Notes under the pieces: model-generated
Database searches by the model: none
What the model was told of the DNA's origin: nothing
What the model saw: only the letters and a program-made list of their open reading frames with translations
Translations under genes and position numbers: made by a program
Source: Cyclobacterium marinum DSM 745
Lineage (GTDB): Bacteria; Bacteroidota; Bacteroidia; Cytophagales; Cyclobacteriaceae
Length of the DNA stretch: 64,000 bases
Direction of reading: 5' to 3'
Assembly: GCF_000222485.1 (NCBI RefSeq)
Contig: NC_015914.1
Location: 5,438,001 to 5,502,000, forward strand
Shown here: positions 37,495-46,200 of the stretch, one piece after another
Position numbering within the stretch: the stretch's first letter is position 1
Layout: each line of letters opens with the position of its first letter

Positions 37495-37919
37495 GTTCTG
37501 ATATTTTTCTTTTTTAAAAAAGGGAAATGATGTGAAATCAATAATAGAATAAGCAAGGCGGATGTGACACTCCCGATAAGGTACATGCCATATCCAATAG
37601 CAATTCCTACAGCCGCAGTGGCCCAAATAGTAGCTGCGGTTGTCAAACCTGAAATGAAATTTTTGGATCCATCTTTGAAAATGATACCGGCACCCAGAAA
37701 GCCAATGCCTGAAACAATATTGGCAACAATGCGGGTCTGATCCGCCACTTCAATATGGGCGTTGATAATCGTTATCAAGGTTGCGCCCAGGCAAACGGCA
37801 GCATACGTTCTGATTCCTGCGGCATGCCCGTCAATTTCCCTGTCGAGTCCTATCAAAACACCGAGTACCAGGGCGACAAGTAGTCTGGGTATGAGCGTTA
37901 TTTCAGTTTGAAAATCCAT
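37491..37919 (-). CDS. MgtC/SapB-family membrane protein
   Basis: This 142-residue protein has four to five membrane helices and the MgtC signature GLDREIDGHAAGIRTY and GIGFLGAGIIFKDG. It lacks the C-terminal soluble domain of Salmonella MgtC. Family members are tied to magnesium and acid or ATP homeostasis. It ends with an ATGA overlap to the ATPase remnant, so it was once co-translated with a metal pump. Confidence 0.92.
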   Translation of the reverse strand: MDFQTEITLIPRLLVALVLGVLIGLDREIDGHAAGIRTYAAVCLGATLITIINAHIEVADQTRIVANIVSGIGFLGAGIIFKDGSKNFISGLTTAATIWATAAVGIAIGYGMYLIGSVTSALLILLLISHHFPFLKKKNIRT

Positions 37920-37934
37920 TGTTATTGTTTTGTG

Positions 37935-38711
37935 TTATAAAACATAATAGTCTGTCGGTTTTTTCTTTTCAGGTACATCCGTTTCTCCAATCATTTGCCT
38001 GATGTTTATTTCTATCGTTTCCGCCAGGTCTGTCATGGGCGTGTCCAAAGGCTGGTTCTCAAAGGGGTCCTGCATGAGAATGGAGGTTTTTTCGATGGCA
38101 ATAAAAATGATCGGGAAAACCGTGTTTTTTATGCGTTCGCACTTGCCCATAGAATCACATAATCTGGCGATGGTGCTATCGATTTGCACCTGCTGAAAAT
38201 CATTGACCATACCTTTTTCTTTTGCCTTCAATAAGGTTTCAGAATGTTCTGACAATAAAGCATTTGGAATATTAAAAGCTTCGGTCTTATTGGATTCTGT
38301 ATATTTAATGACCCTGTGGGAAAAAGGTAGTTTTCTTAGTGATTCTCCGAGCGCATAGCACCAAATGATCTGACGATTGGCCATTTCCCCGACCAGGGCT
38401 TCATAGCTATCGTTGCTTCTTTCAAAAAATGAAACACACTGCCTAACCAGTGTTCTGGAATCGTTAACAATAGCACCCCAAATAATACGGGCTTCCCACC
38501 ACCGTTCATAGGATTGATTGGTTCGAAAACCCAACAGCAATGCTACCGCAGTGCCAAAAACGGCAGTAACGCCAATAGGAACCGAAATTTTGTCAAGAAA
38601 TCCGTATTGATCGAAAATGCCTACCACAACCGCATACGAGGAGATAAGTACTATATCAACCTTAATGGTTTTGATAAAGTCAAGTATGGATATTCTTTTA
38701 TTTAAGAGCAT
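37935..38711 (-). CDS. Bestrophin-family channel with an apparent internal deletion
   Basis: This 258-residue protein matches bacterial bestrophin/UPF0187 proteins: RTNQSYERWWEARIIWGAIVNDSR (about residues 63-86), RLCDSMGKCERIKNTVFP (about 187-204) and AIEKTSILMQDPFENQP. Relatives I recall have about 45 residues, one membrane hairpin, between KNTVFP and IEKT. Here these motifs are nearly adjacent, and no frameshift is present. The product may be a non-conducting or altered channel. The gene lies 15 bp upstream of mgtC. Confidence 0.85.
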   Translation of the reverse strand: MLLNKRISILDFIKTIKVDIVLISSYAVVVGIFDQYGFLDKISVPIGVTAVFGTAVALLLGFRTNQSYERWWEARIIWGAIVNDSRTLVRQCVSFFERSNDSYEALVGEMANRQIIWCYALGESLRKLPFSHRVIKYTESNKTEAFNIPNALLSEHSETLLKAKEKGMVNDFQQVQIDSTIARLCDSMGKCERIKNTVFPIIFIAIEKTSILMQDPFENQPLDTPMTDLAETIEINIRQMIGETDVPEKKKPTDYYVL

Positions 38712-38722
38712 ATTCTTAATTA

Positions 38723-39142
38723 TTACTTACAATCCGGACAGATACCCTTCACCATTAGATTTACTTCATTTTTGCTGAAATTCTCAGGCAACTCAAAATG
38801 TGGAATCCTGAACCTGGGCAGACAATACGTTTGGCCACATTGGTCACAATGAAAATGGATGTGGGCATCATCATGCTTACCTACATCACAGGCATCTGAA
38901 CAAAGTGCATATTTAGGCACGCCTGTGCCATCATCAATGCTATGCACCATGCCATTATCTTCAAAAACTTTCAATGTTCTGTAGATGGTAGTCCGGTCAG
39001 ATTTCTCAAAGTCTTTATATATATCTGTAAGGCTTACAGCTGACTCACGTTCCAACAGGTATTCCAAGACCAGTAGCCGCATAGCGGTTGATTTGATATT
39101 GTGTTGCAATAGGTTTTCTTCAAGTTCTTTTATAGTGCTCAT
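38723..39142 (-). CDS. Fur-family transcriptional regulator, copy 2
   Basis: This 139-residue protein has a winged helix with TTIYRTLKVFEDNGMVHSI, the metal site HIHFHCDQCG and a C-terminal CPDC. It differs clearly from copy 1 at 32446, so the two probably answer to different metals. It overlaps the upstream secreted-protein gene by 4 nt and precedes bestrophin and mgtC in the same operon. Confidence 0.92.
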   Translation of the reverse strand: MSTIKELEENLLQHNIKSTAMRLLVLEYLLERESAVSLTDIYKDFEKSDRTTIYRTLKVFEDNGMVHSIDDGTGVPKYALCSDACDVGKHDDAHIHFHCDQCGQTYCLPRFRIPHFELPENFSKNEVNLMVKGICPDCK

Positions 39143-39675
39143 AACTTATTTTTTCTTAGTATTACCTGTGTAAACTGTAACTTTAGTGTTTCGCCTATTT
39201 CCGGTAAAATTGATTTCAGGCCTATTTCCGTTGTGTTAACATCTCCGGTAGCGCTCAGCATACATGCTATGGCCTCACCTCCGTTAAAGTGTTTCAGGTT
39301 GCCAGAAAGAACAATCTGAAATGTACTTTCACCTGCCGTTACTTTTAAAGGCCAGTTAAACGAAATCGGAGCATGTGGCTTACTTATAAAATCATCTACA
39401 GGGATAAAGCCTGAAAAGGAGATTATATCAGCATTGCTTATCTGCTCATTTAAATAACCAATACCGGTATCTATGGTTTTTAGTTCTAGCTTTCCTGAAA
39501 TTTCTTTGGTATTATAATCCAAAAAAAGAAACAGCTTATGGCTTTCAGCAATTATCCGTTCATTATTTATTTCGGCCACCATCACGATATGCCCCTCGGT
39601 AGTCTGGTACATGGATTGACCCTCAGCCACCCATGTTTGCGCAAAAAATAGCAGGGTAATAAATATAATTTTCAT
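39139..39675 (-). CDS. Secreted YceI-like protein
   Basis: This 178-residue precursor has a signal peptide (cleavage after about residue 20). The body is beta-rich and resembles YceI lipocalin-like proteins (TEGHIVMVAEINNERIIAES, then FSGFIPVDDF). The family is weakly supported. It overlaps the Fur gene downstream by 4 nt. Confidence 0.6.
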   Translation of the reverse strand: MKIIFITLLFFAQTWVAEGQSMYQTTEGHIVMVAEINNERIIAESHKLFLFLDYNTKEISGKLELKTIDTGIGYLNEQISNADIISFSGFIPVDDFISKPHAPISFNWPLKVTAGESTFQIVLSGNLKHFNGGEAIACMLSATGDVNTTEIGLKSILPEIGETLKLQFTQVILRKNKL

Positions 39676-39677
39676 GC

Positions 39678-40445
39678 TTAACGTCCATTTAAATTTTCTT
39701 CGATGTAATTGAGCGCCTCAGGGATGTCCAGCTCACGGGTACCGTTTCCGGTGCGGATATAAAAGTGTGAACGGTCGTCCTGATGCAGATAGACCGGAGA
39801 GTGCGCATGTTTAATCTCAAGATGACAGACATCAAGCCCTTCTATTTGGTAAAAAGAAACATCTACCAGAGCGCAATAATTTGCCCCTAATTTGGTGGAG
39901 ATCAGTTGCATTATATACTGCTCAAAACCATCTCGTCCCGGTTTTTTTAAACAACGGTAGTCCTCGATCAGACCCAGTGGTTCACCATCATCATCAATAC
40001 CTATGAATAGGTGTCCACCTTGGGTATTCATAAATCCGGCAATTGTTTTGGCTACTACCTCTTCCAAAGCTTTATTCGGCTTAAACTGCCTCAAGTCCCA
40101 TCTTAAGGTAGATTTAAACTCTACCTGTTGGTTTTCTCCTGCCGCAATCAACTCCTTGATCTCCTCCAACCTATCCCTTCTTGTGGTAAGCTGAAATATT
40201 TTTTGCCTGACCATAAACATCAGTGCCAGGGCAATGCCCAGTAAGCCGAATAGCAATTTGATGATGGCCTGATCTAAATCCCATGAACTAACTTCCTGCT
40301 GATATGAAGCAAGCAGGTATTTCCACCAGTTGCCATTATCTCCCTGCATGTCATACATGTGAAGTGAAATAGCCAGGGGCTGTATCACAAATAGTCCAAA
40401 GGCTAATCCAATAAGTATATAAGCAAATACTTTCCGTTTTTTCAT
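39678..40445 (-). CDS. Membrane-anchored AlbA_2 (Schlafen AlbA-type) domain protein
   Basis: This 255-residue protein has two N-terminal membrane helices (about 8-28 and 62-80) followed by a cytoplasmic AlbA_2 domain (about 100-250): NQQVEFKSTLRWDL, FMNTQGGHLFIGIDDDG and FYIRTGNGTRELDIPEA. AlbA_2 domains bind nucleic acid or nucleotides and are usually part of soluble ATP-binding proteins. Tethering to the membrane next to Fur, NhaA and metal pumps is unusual. The role is unknown. Confidence 0.85.
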   Translation of the reverse strand: MKKRKVFAYILIGLAFGLFVIQPLAISLHMYDMQGDNGNWWKYLLASYQQEVSSWDLDQAIIKLLFGLLGIALALMFMVRQKIFQLTTRRDRLEEIKELIAAGENQQVEFKSTLRWDLRQFKPNKALEEVVAKTIAGFMNTQGGHLFIGIDDDGEPLGLIEDYRCLKKPGRDGFEQYIMQLISTKLGANYCALVDVSFYQIEGLDVCHLEIKHAHSPVYLHQDDRSHFYIRTGNGTRELDIPEALNYIEENLNGR

Positions 40446-40466
40446 TTTATAATATCCTTTTATAAA

Positions 40467-40501
40467 CCACAGGTGTCACCTCGCTTGGGATACACCTGTG
40501 G
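40467..40501. repeat. Perfect 10-bp intergenic inverted repeat
   Basis: CCACAGGTGT and ACACCTGTGG separated by 15 nt lie between the SHOCT and AlbA_2 genes. It could end the upstream transcript or reduce read-through, but the U-rich tail is poor. An operator role is also possible. Confidence 0.6.
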
Positions 40502-40509
40502 CTCTATAA

Positions 40510-40728
40510 CTACTTCTTCTTATCCTGAAGGACTTTCCTCTTTTGTTCAAATTCCTCATCGGATATCTCGCCCCGGGCATATCGCTCTCTCAGGGCTTCC
40601 ATGGCCTTATCCTTTCGTCTGTTTTGTCCGGGAGTAGGGTATGGAATTAAGAAAATCCAGAATAGAAGGATAAGCCACAAGATCCACCAGATCCAGTGCA
40701 TTCCTCCGAAATACCAATCATACATCAT
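40510..40728 (-). CDS. SHOCT-domain small membrane protein
   Basis: This 72-residue protein has one Trp-rich membrane helix (about 8-28) and a C-terminal SHOCT motif (ALRERYARGEISDEEFEQKRK). Such proteins occur widely next to metal-efflux genes and are thought to act as small oligomerising adaptors. No specific function is known. Confidence 0.88.
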   Translation of the reverse strand: MMYDWYFGGMHWIWWILWLILLFWIFLIPYPTPGQNRRKDKAMEALRERYARGEISDEEFEQKRKVLQDKKK

Positions 40729-40745
40729 AACTGTAGGTTTTAGGG

Positions 40746-41115
40746 TTAAACATTTATTTCACACTTATTACACCATTTATCCTGCACTACACTATCAGCG
40801 GTAGCCAGGAAACGGTGACCGTTTTTACATCGCCACATGAGCGGTGTTTTGGAGTTTCTGTATTCCTTTGAAAGGCACTTACCTCCCTTTGCATGAGCCA
40901 GGGATTGCATCTTCTCTGTTCCATGCGGAAGGTTGTTAGCACATAAAGGGCACCAGCTTTTCCTTATTTTTACACTAAAAGGGGGTAGCCTGCCAGCAAT
41001 GGCCCTTAGCACATTGCCACCACCACCTGGACTTGATGTTGATATATAAATCTGATAAACAAAGTCCGCCACGTTCCCTGGCTAATTGCTGCATTTTTTC
41101 AATTGGAAACTCCAT
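40746..41115 (-). pseudogene. Two-module zinc-ribbon protein, frameshifted
   Basis: From ATG 41115 the frame gives MEFPIEKMQQLARERGG, then WWWQCAKGHCWQATP, and stops. In the next frame the protein continues directly as FSVKIRKSWCPLCANN, then a second module (RCKNGHRF, KWCNKC). The total of 370 nt is one base over a codon multiple. The shift lies in the CCCCCTTTT run at about 40977-40985, consistent with a one-base insertion. It was two repeats of a CxxGHxW...CPxC ribbon, possibly DNA-binding. Confidence 0.8.
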
Positions 41116-41123
41116 GACATTCT

Positions 41124-41465
41124 TCACTTCATATCAAATCTTTTGATAGACTTTCCGGTCTTTATTCTGTAGGCATCATCTATTTCAGAGACGTAAATAA
41201 TGCCATCGCCAGGTTCTTGCGTTTTGGCTTTGCCGCATATTAATTGCACGGCTTTGTCCATTTCTTCATTTTGGCAGACCAGCTCCAGCTTAACTATCGG
41301 GCTATCGGTAAAATGAAAGTCCAGGGAAGGTGAAGCTTCAGGATCTTTATGAGCTCCCGTACCTTCTCCCTTGGATAGCGTTACACTTTCAAATCCTGCA
41401 TCTCGCAGAGATTCTACTACTACCTGTACTCTTTTTGGTTTTATAAATGCTTTTATTTCTTTCAT
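41124..41465 (-). CDS. PII-like signalling protein in a metal-efflux cluster
   Basis: This 113-residue protein has the GlnB/PII fold (MKEIKAFIKPKRVQVVVESL start, GDGIIYVSEIDDAYRIKTG end), with a His/Asp-bearing T-loop region of unusual sequence (GEGTGAHKDPEASPS). The uridylylated Tyr region of GlnB is absent. PII proteins found beside CusABC-type efflux genes form the PII-NG group. Its place in the CzcBA cluster fits that group: a probable sensor of metal or nucleotide rather than of nitrogen status. Confidence 0.9.
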   Translation of the reverse strand: MKEIKAFIKPKRVQVVVESLRDAGFESVTLSKGEGTGAHKDPEASPSLDFHFTDSPIVKLELVCQNEEMDKAVQLICGKAKTQEPGDGIIYVSEIDDAYRIKTGKSIKRFDMK

Positions 41466-41506
41466 CTTTTTAGTCGTTATAATTTTTAATCAATTAATTT
41501 GGCTAT

Positions 41507-41532
41507 GGGCAAAAGGCAGTTGACAAAAGACA
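41507..41532 (+). repeat. GGCAGTTGRCAA-type repeat, left of four-helix gene
   Basis: The segment GGGCAAAAGGCAGTTGACAA lies just beyond the 3' end of the four-helix-bundle gene. It is the inverted counterpart of the cluster at 41935-42000. Confidence 0.6.
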
Positions 41533-41535
41533 CCT

Positions 41536-41913
41536 TCATCTATTTCTTGGTTTGGACTTTTCAGGATGCTCTACCATATGATTTATCATTCTGCCTACTT
41601 CCTCAGACTTACTGATCAATTCATTATATTTTTCAATAGTTAAATAATCGCAAGCCTGTGCAAAATCGAGTGAAATCTGCGTTTCGGAGTTTTCCATATC
41701 GGCATCACTCATCTTACTTGAAAAGTGCTTTGGATATTGACGTTTTCTATACCCTTCACCAATGGCCCGACACACTGAGCGCGATGACCTTCTCAATTGG
41801 TCGGTCAATGCATATTTCTCCTCAGATGGAAATGTTTTTGTGATCTCAAACACTTCCATTGCCAGCGAAAAAGCCTTTTTAAAAACCGTCAAATCACGAA
41901 AACTACCTGCCAT
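41536..41913 (-). CDS. Four-helix-bundle protein (23S rRNA IVP family)
   Basis: This 125-residue protein has the family signature DLTVFKKAF, YALTDQLRRSSRSVCRAIGEGY and ISLDFAQACDYLT. The family occurs as free-standing genes and as intervening sequences in 23S rRNA and has no defined biochemical role. Short inverted repeats flank it on both sides, which suggests that it moved as a unit into the efflux cluster. Confidence 0.92.
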   Translation of the reverse strand: MAGSFRDLTVFKKAFSLAMEVFEITKTFPSEEKYALTDQLRRSSRSVCRAIGEGYRKRQYPKHFSSKMSDADMENSETQISLDFAQACDYLTIEKYNELISKSEEVGRMINHMVEHPEKSKPRNR

Positions 41914-41934
41914 AATTATTTTTGCTTATTCGTA

Positions 41935-42000
41935 ATACTGCCAACTTCCCCCTTGCCAACTGCCTTTTCCTTTTTTTGCCAACTACTTATTGCCAACTCA
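41935..42000 (-). repeat. Clustered GTTGGCAA repeats, right of four-helix gene
   Basis: At least four GTTGGCA units (GCCAACT/TGCCAACT on the plus strand) lie within 66 bp between the CzcB stop and the four-helix gene start. They stand in opposite orientation to the unit at 41507-41532. Confidence 0.65.
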
Positions 42001-43236
42001 TTAGTGACTATGAGAGGTCTGGCTTTTCTTCATTTCAGAAATCAGGTAATAGGCGTTGTTCCATGCTACCTGGGTGCCGTCAGGAAGTGGTTCTAATAAT
42101 TTAATCTCTACCCATCCATCTTCTGTCATGCCTGTTCGCACTTCCACTGCTTTAAATGCCCATTCGGTCTTTCCATCTTCTTCATGCGCTTCTGCCATAA
42201 AAATATAAGGCTTGCCTTCTTCTTCTATAATGGCACTTTCAGGTAAGGCTTTTACCTGATTATTTCCGGTACGTATTTTACCATTGATATACATGCCCGG
42301 GATCAGAAAATCTTCCTTTTGATCTATCTCTGCGTGCACATGTACCGCTTTCGGATTTTGCTCAAACTGTTTGCCTACCGAATAAATTTTGGCTGTTAGC
42401 GTATTTCCCGGAACAGATTCCACAGTAAAAGACAACTTTTGTCCTTTCTTCACTTTGTGAACATCCTTTTCAAATACCATCAGATCGGCATGGATGTGGT
42501 CGGTATTGACGATCATAAACATCTCGGTCTGAGGATCTACATATTGGCCAACCTGAACCTCTACTTTTTCAATGTATCCATCTATAGGGCTTACCACAGG
42601 TACGTACTGGTAAATATCACCGTCCTGTACTTTTTTCACATTCAGACTGAGCTGCTTCAATTGGGCTTCATAGCCTTTCACCTCTCCTTTCATGGCCTGG
42701 TAGTCTGCCTGTATTTGCTGATAAGTTTTTCCGGAACCTACTTCCTCTTCGTATAACCTTTTCTGCCGTTGATTTTCTTTTTCCAGAAACTGTAATTGGC
42801 TATAAGCCCTTACATAGTCCGTCTGTAACCGGGTCAGGTTGGGGTGAGAGAGATAGGCCAATACCTGCCCCTTACTCACCTGATCTCCTTCTATCACTTT
42901 GATGGAAGTAACATTGGCTCCCAGAATAGCGGTAACAGTGGCCTCATGCTGAGGAGGAACTTCTAACTGTCCGTTGGCCTCAACCACTCCGGAGAGTGCC
43001 CGGGTGGGCAGAGTATCTACCTTAATACCCAAACTTGCAAATTTCATATCAGAAAGATGGAGCTCGGCCATTCCTTCTTCACTATGACCTTCTTCTTCAC
43101 CTTCGTGCCCAGCCTCGCCCTCACTGTGTTCTTCGTGAGAAGCTTCACCTGAGTTATCAGCCGACTTGTTGCCGCAACCCGTAAATACTGATACCATCAG
43201 TACCAGTGCTACTATATATATAATTTGCTTTTTCAT
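42001..43236 (-). CDS. czcB: Heavy-metal RND periplasmic adaptor (CzcB-like lipoprotein)
   Basis: The protein has 411 residues from ATG 43236, which gives a proper lipobox (VSVFTGC). An ATG at 43284 in the same frame overlaps the CzcA stop (TAATG) and may aid coupling, but would add 16 residues before the signal. A His/Glu-rich stretch (HEEHSEGEAGHEGEEEGH) is followed by lipoyl halves and a long helical hairpin, ending in a short His tail (SQTSHSH). It couples the CzcA-OMF fusion protein across the periplasm. Confidence 0.93.
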   Translation of the reverse strand: MKKQIIYIVALVLMVSVFTGCGNKSADNSGEASHEEHSEGEAGHEGEEEGHSEEGMAELHLSDMKFASLGIKVDTLPTRALSGVVEANGQLEVPPQHEATVTAILGANVTSIKVIEGDQVSKGQVLAYLSHPNLTRLQTDYVRAYSQLQFLEKENQRQKRLYEEEVGSGKTYQQIQADYQAMKGEVKGYEAQLKQLSLNVKKVQDGDIYQYVPVVSPIDGYIEKVEVQVGQYVDPQTEMFMIVNTDHIHADLMVFEKDVHKVKKGQKLSFTVESVPGNTLTAKIYSVGKQFEQNPKAVHVHAEIDQKEDFLIPGMYINGKIRTGNNQVKALPESAIIEEEGKPYIFMAEAHEEDGKTEWAFKAVEVRTGMTEDGWVEIKLLEPLPDGTQVAWNNAYYLISEMKKSQTSHSH

Positions 43237-43283
43237 TTCTTCTATTATTTGTCTGACTTTATTATTGACTTTCAATTCCATCA

Positions 43284-46200
43284 TTAGTTTGTTGTTTTTA
43301 AGTAGTACTCCAGTTGGTAGCGACTGTCCAGGTAACTGCCAAAGGCATTCCAGGAGTCTACCTCTATGCGAATGGCATCCCTGATGTTTTGCAGGAAGGT
43401 CACATAATCAATAGCACCTTCTCTATAGGCCGTTACAGCTCCTGTTCGTTGTTCCCGAGCCAGGGGTAGCGCTTCATCGCGGTAGTAATTCCATGAATTG
43501 AGCCATTTCAGGTACTGTTCCTTCATTCCCTGATAGGCCGCGTTCAATTCCAACTGGTTTTGTCGAAGGTTTTGTCCGGCTATATCCCGCTGGATTTTGG
43601 CCGACTGTGTCCGCCCGAGTTCTGGCCCGAAAAACAGAGGAATCCTTATCCCTACCTGGTATTGATAAAAACCGGATTGTCCGGCTATCTGCTGCCGACC
43701 ATACTGCCCTTGCAATTGAGGTAAAAACTGTGAACGCCTCTCTTTTATGGTGGCGTCCGCTACATCTACACGCTGTTTTGACACATTCAGCAACGGGTGG
43801 TTCATCAAAGAATCAGCCACATAATTCAGCGGTTCATCCAGTTGGGTAGCTGGAACATCCGGTACCGTAAAGAGGGTATCATTGGCAAACCACAAGTTGA
43901 GCCGCTGCAAGGCACTGAGGTAATCCCGATAAGCCTGCTCTTTTTGTATCTGTACCTGATTGGCCTGATTGGAGGTAGCCAGGTATTCCAGTTTAGAAGT
44001 AGCTTCAGTTTCCAAACGAATTCGTGCGGCTCTTTCAATATCGGTAAAAATCGAATCCAACTGCTCATACACCTGGTAGTTGTTTTTGGTGGCATACACC
44101 ATCGCCCAGGCCTGGCTCACTTCCCTTTCCAGTTCTATCACGGAAAGGTCAAGGGCAGATTCGGCCAGTGCCACTCGTTCTTTTTGCAATTTCAAACGGG
44201 ATGCTATACCAAAAACATCAATATTTTGCTGTTGAATACCAAACTGGGTGTAAACTCCATCCGAGCCGTTACCCACTTCCTCTTTTCCGGTAAATACCTG
44301 GGTATTACCAAAGTCCCATGCTGTTTTCTTTAAGGCCTGTTGGCTTTCAATTTCCAAACGTGCCGATTGAATTTTAGGATAATTTTCTACTGCACGCTTT
44401 CTTGCTTGTTCTAATGTAATCGTTGAAAGGCTGTCTTTCTCTTGTTCTTGCTGTTGTGCATTTGCCACAGCCGGTAAACCAAACAATCCACCACAAATAA
44501 TCAATATGATGATCACATTGGCATTCGGTGCTTTCAGGCTTTTTCTTCTATCATTTCTTCCTTCTACAAGAGTGTATAGCACTGGGAGCACTACCAGAGT
44601 AAGCAATGTGGCTGTAAGCATACCACCAATTACCACAGTAGCCAAAGGCCGCTGCACTTCTGCTCCTGCAGATGCTGAAAATGCCATGGGTAGAAATCCG
44701 AAAATGTCTGTAGTTGCAGTCAACATAATAGGTCTGATTCGTTCTTTAGTTCCTGTTAGAATTCTTTCGCGAATGCTGGTTACGCCTTCTTCTTTCAATG
44801 AATTAAAGCGATTGATCAAGACCAGCCCGTTCAATACAGCCACCCCGAAAAGCACAATAAAGCCCACACCAGCTGATATGCTAAAGGGCATGTCTCGCAT
44901 CCAAAGCGCAATTACGCCCCCAATAGCTGCCAGGGGAATCGCCATGTAGATCATAATAGACTGAGAGAATGACTGCAGGGCAAAATAAAGCAACACAAAA
45001 ATCAGAAATAAGGCTATTGGCACTACGATCATTAATCGTCCCTTCGCCCTTTGCAGGTTTTCAAATTCACCACCATAAGTAATGTAGTAGCCCGGTGGTA
45101 AATCCAATTCCGCATCCAGTTTTTCCTGTATATCCGTTACAACAGACTCTACATCACGGCCCCTGGTATTAACACCCACGTAGGTCCTGCGGAAAGTATT
45201 GTCGCGGGAAATCTGCATCGGTCCCGGCACATAGTTGATATCCGCTACTTCTTTGATGGGCACTTGTGTACCGTCCGGCAGGTCAATGTACAAGGTGCGC
45301 AAATCTTCTATGCTTCTCCGGTGGGCTTCATCAAAGCGGATCACCATATCGAACCGTTTTTCCCCTTCAAAAATGACACCTGCAACACCTCCGGCAAAAG
45401 CTGCACTCACATATTCATTCAGCTTTTCAATATCCAACCCGTATTGTGCAATCTTTTTGCGATTGTAGCGCACAGTCATCTGTGGCAAGCCGGAAGTACG
45501 TTCAGGGTTTACATCACCTACTCCCGGAATAGTTTGAATGATCTCACCCATTTCCTCAGCTTTTTGCGCCAGCACATCCAGATCTTCACCATAGAGTTTC
45601 ACGGCCACATCTTCTCTTACACCGGTCAACAGCTCATTGAACCGTAACTCTACCGGTTGGCTGAAAACAAGGTTGACACCCGTCAGTTTTTCATCCAGTA
45701 TTTCCTTTATCTCTGCAATGAGCTCTTCTTTAGTTTCTACTGTTGTCCATTTATCCATATCCTTTTCAAGAATAATGAACATATCGGCTATGTCCATGGG
45801 CATAGGGTCAGTAGGAATATCAGCTACACCTATTCGGGCCACAGCTGTTTTGATCTCAGGGAAATTGTCAAGTAAAATATTTTCAATCTTGGTAGATACA
45901 TCAATTGCTTCACTCAATCCGCTTCCCGGCCGAATCAATGCCTGCATAGCTAAATCCCCTTCATCCAACTGCGGGACAAATTCTCCTCCCATACGTGAAA
46001 AAATGAACCCTGACAGTCCGAGTAATACGATCGCCACAATGATGACAATGGTTTTGAACCTTAAAGCACCTTTAAGTAATGGTACATAAGCCCATTGAAT
46101 GCCATCTATAATTTTGTCACTTACCTTTTCCAGCCAGCGTTCAAACTTCCCAAACCAGTTTTTCTTGTTTTGGATAGGTTTCATGAATAATGCCGACATC

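Noticed and set aside
41935..42000. CRISPR-like array
   Set aside because: Units are about 8 bp with irregular spacing; there are no spacers of constant length and no cas genes.
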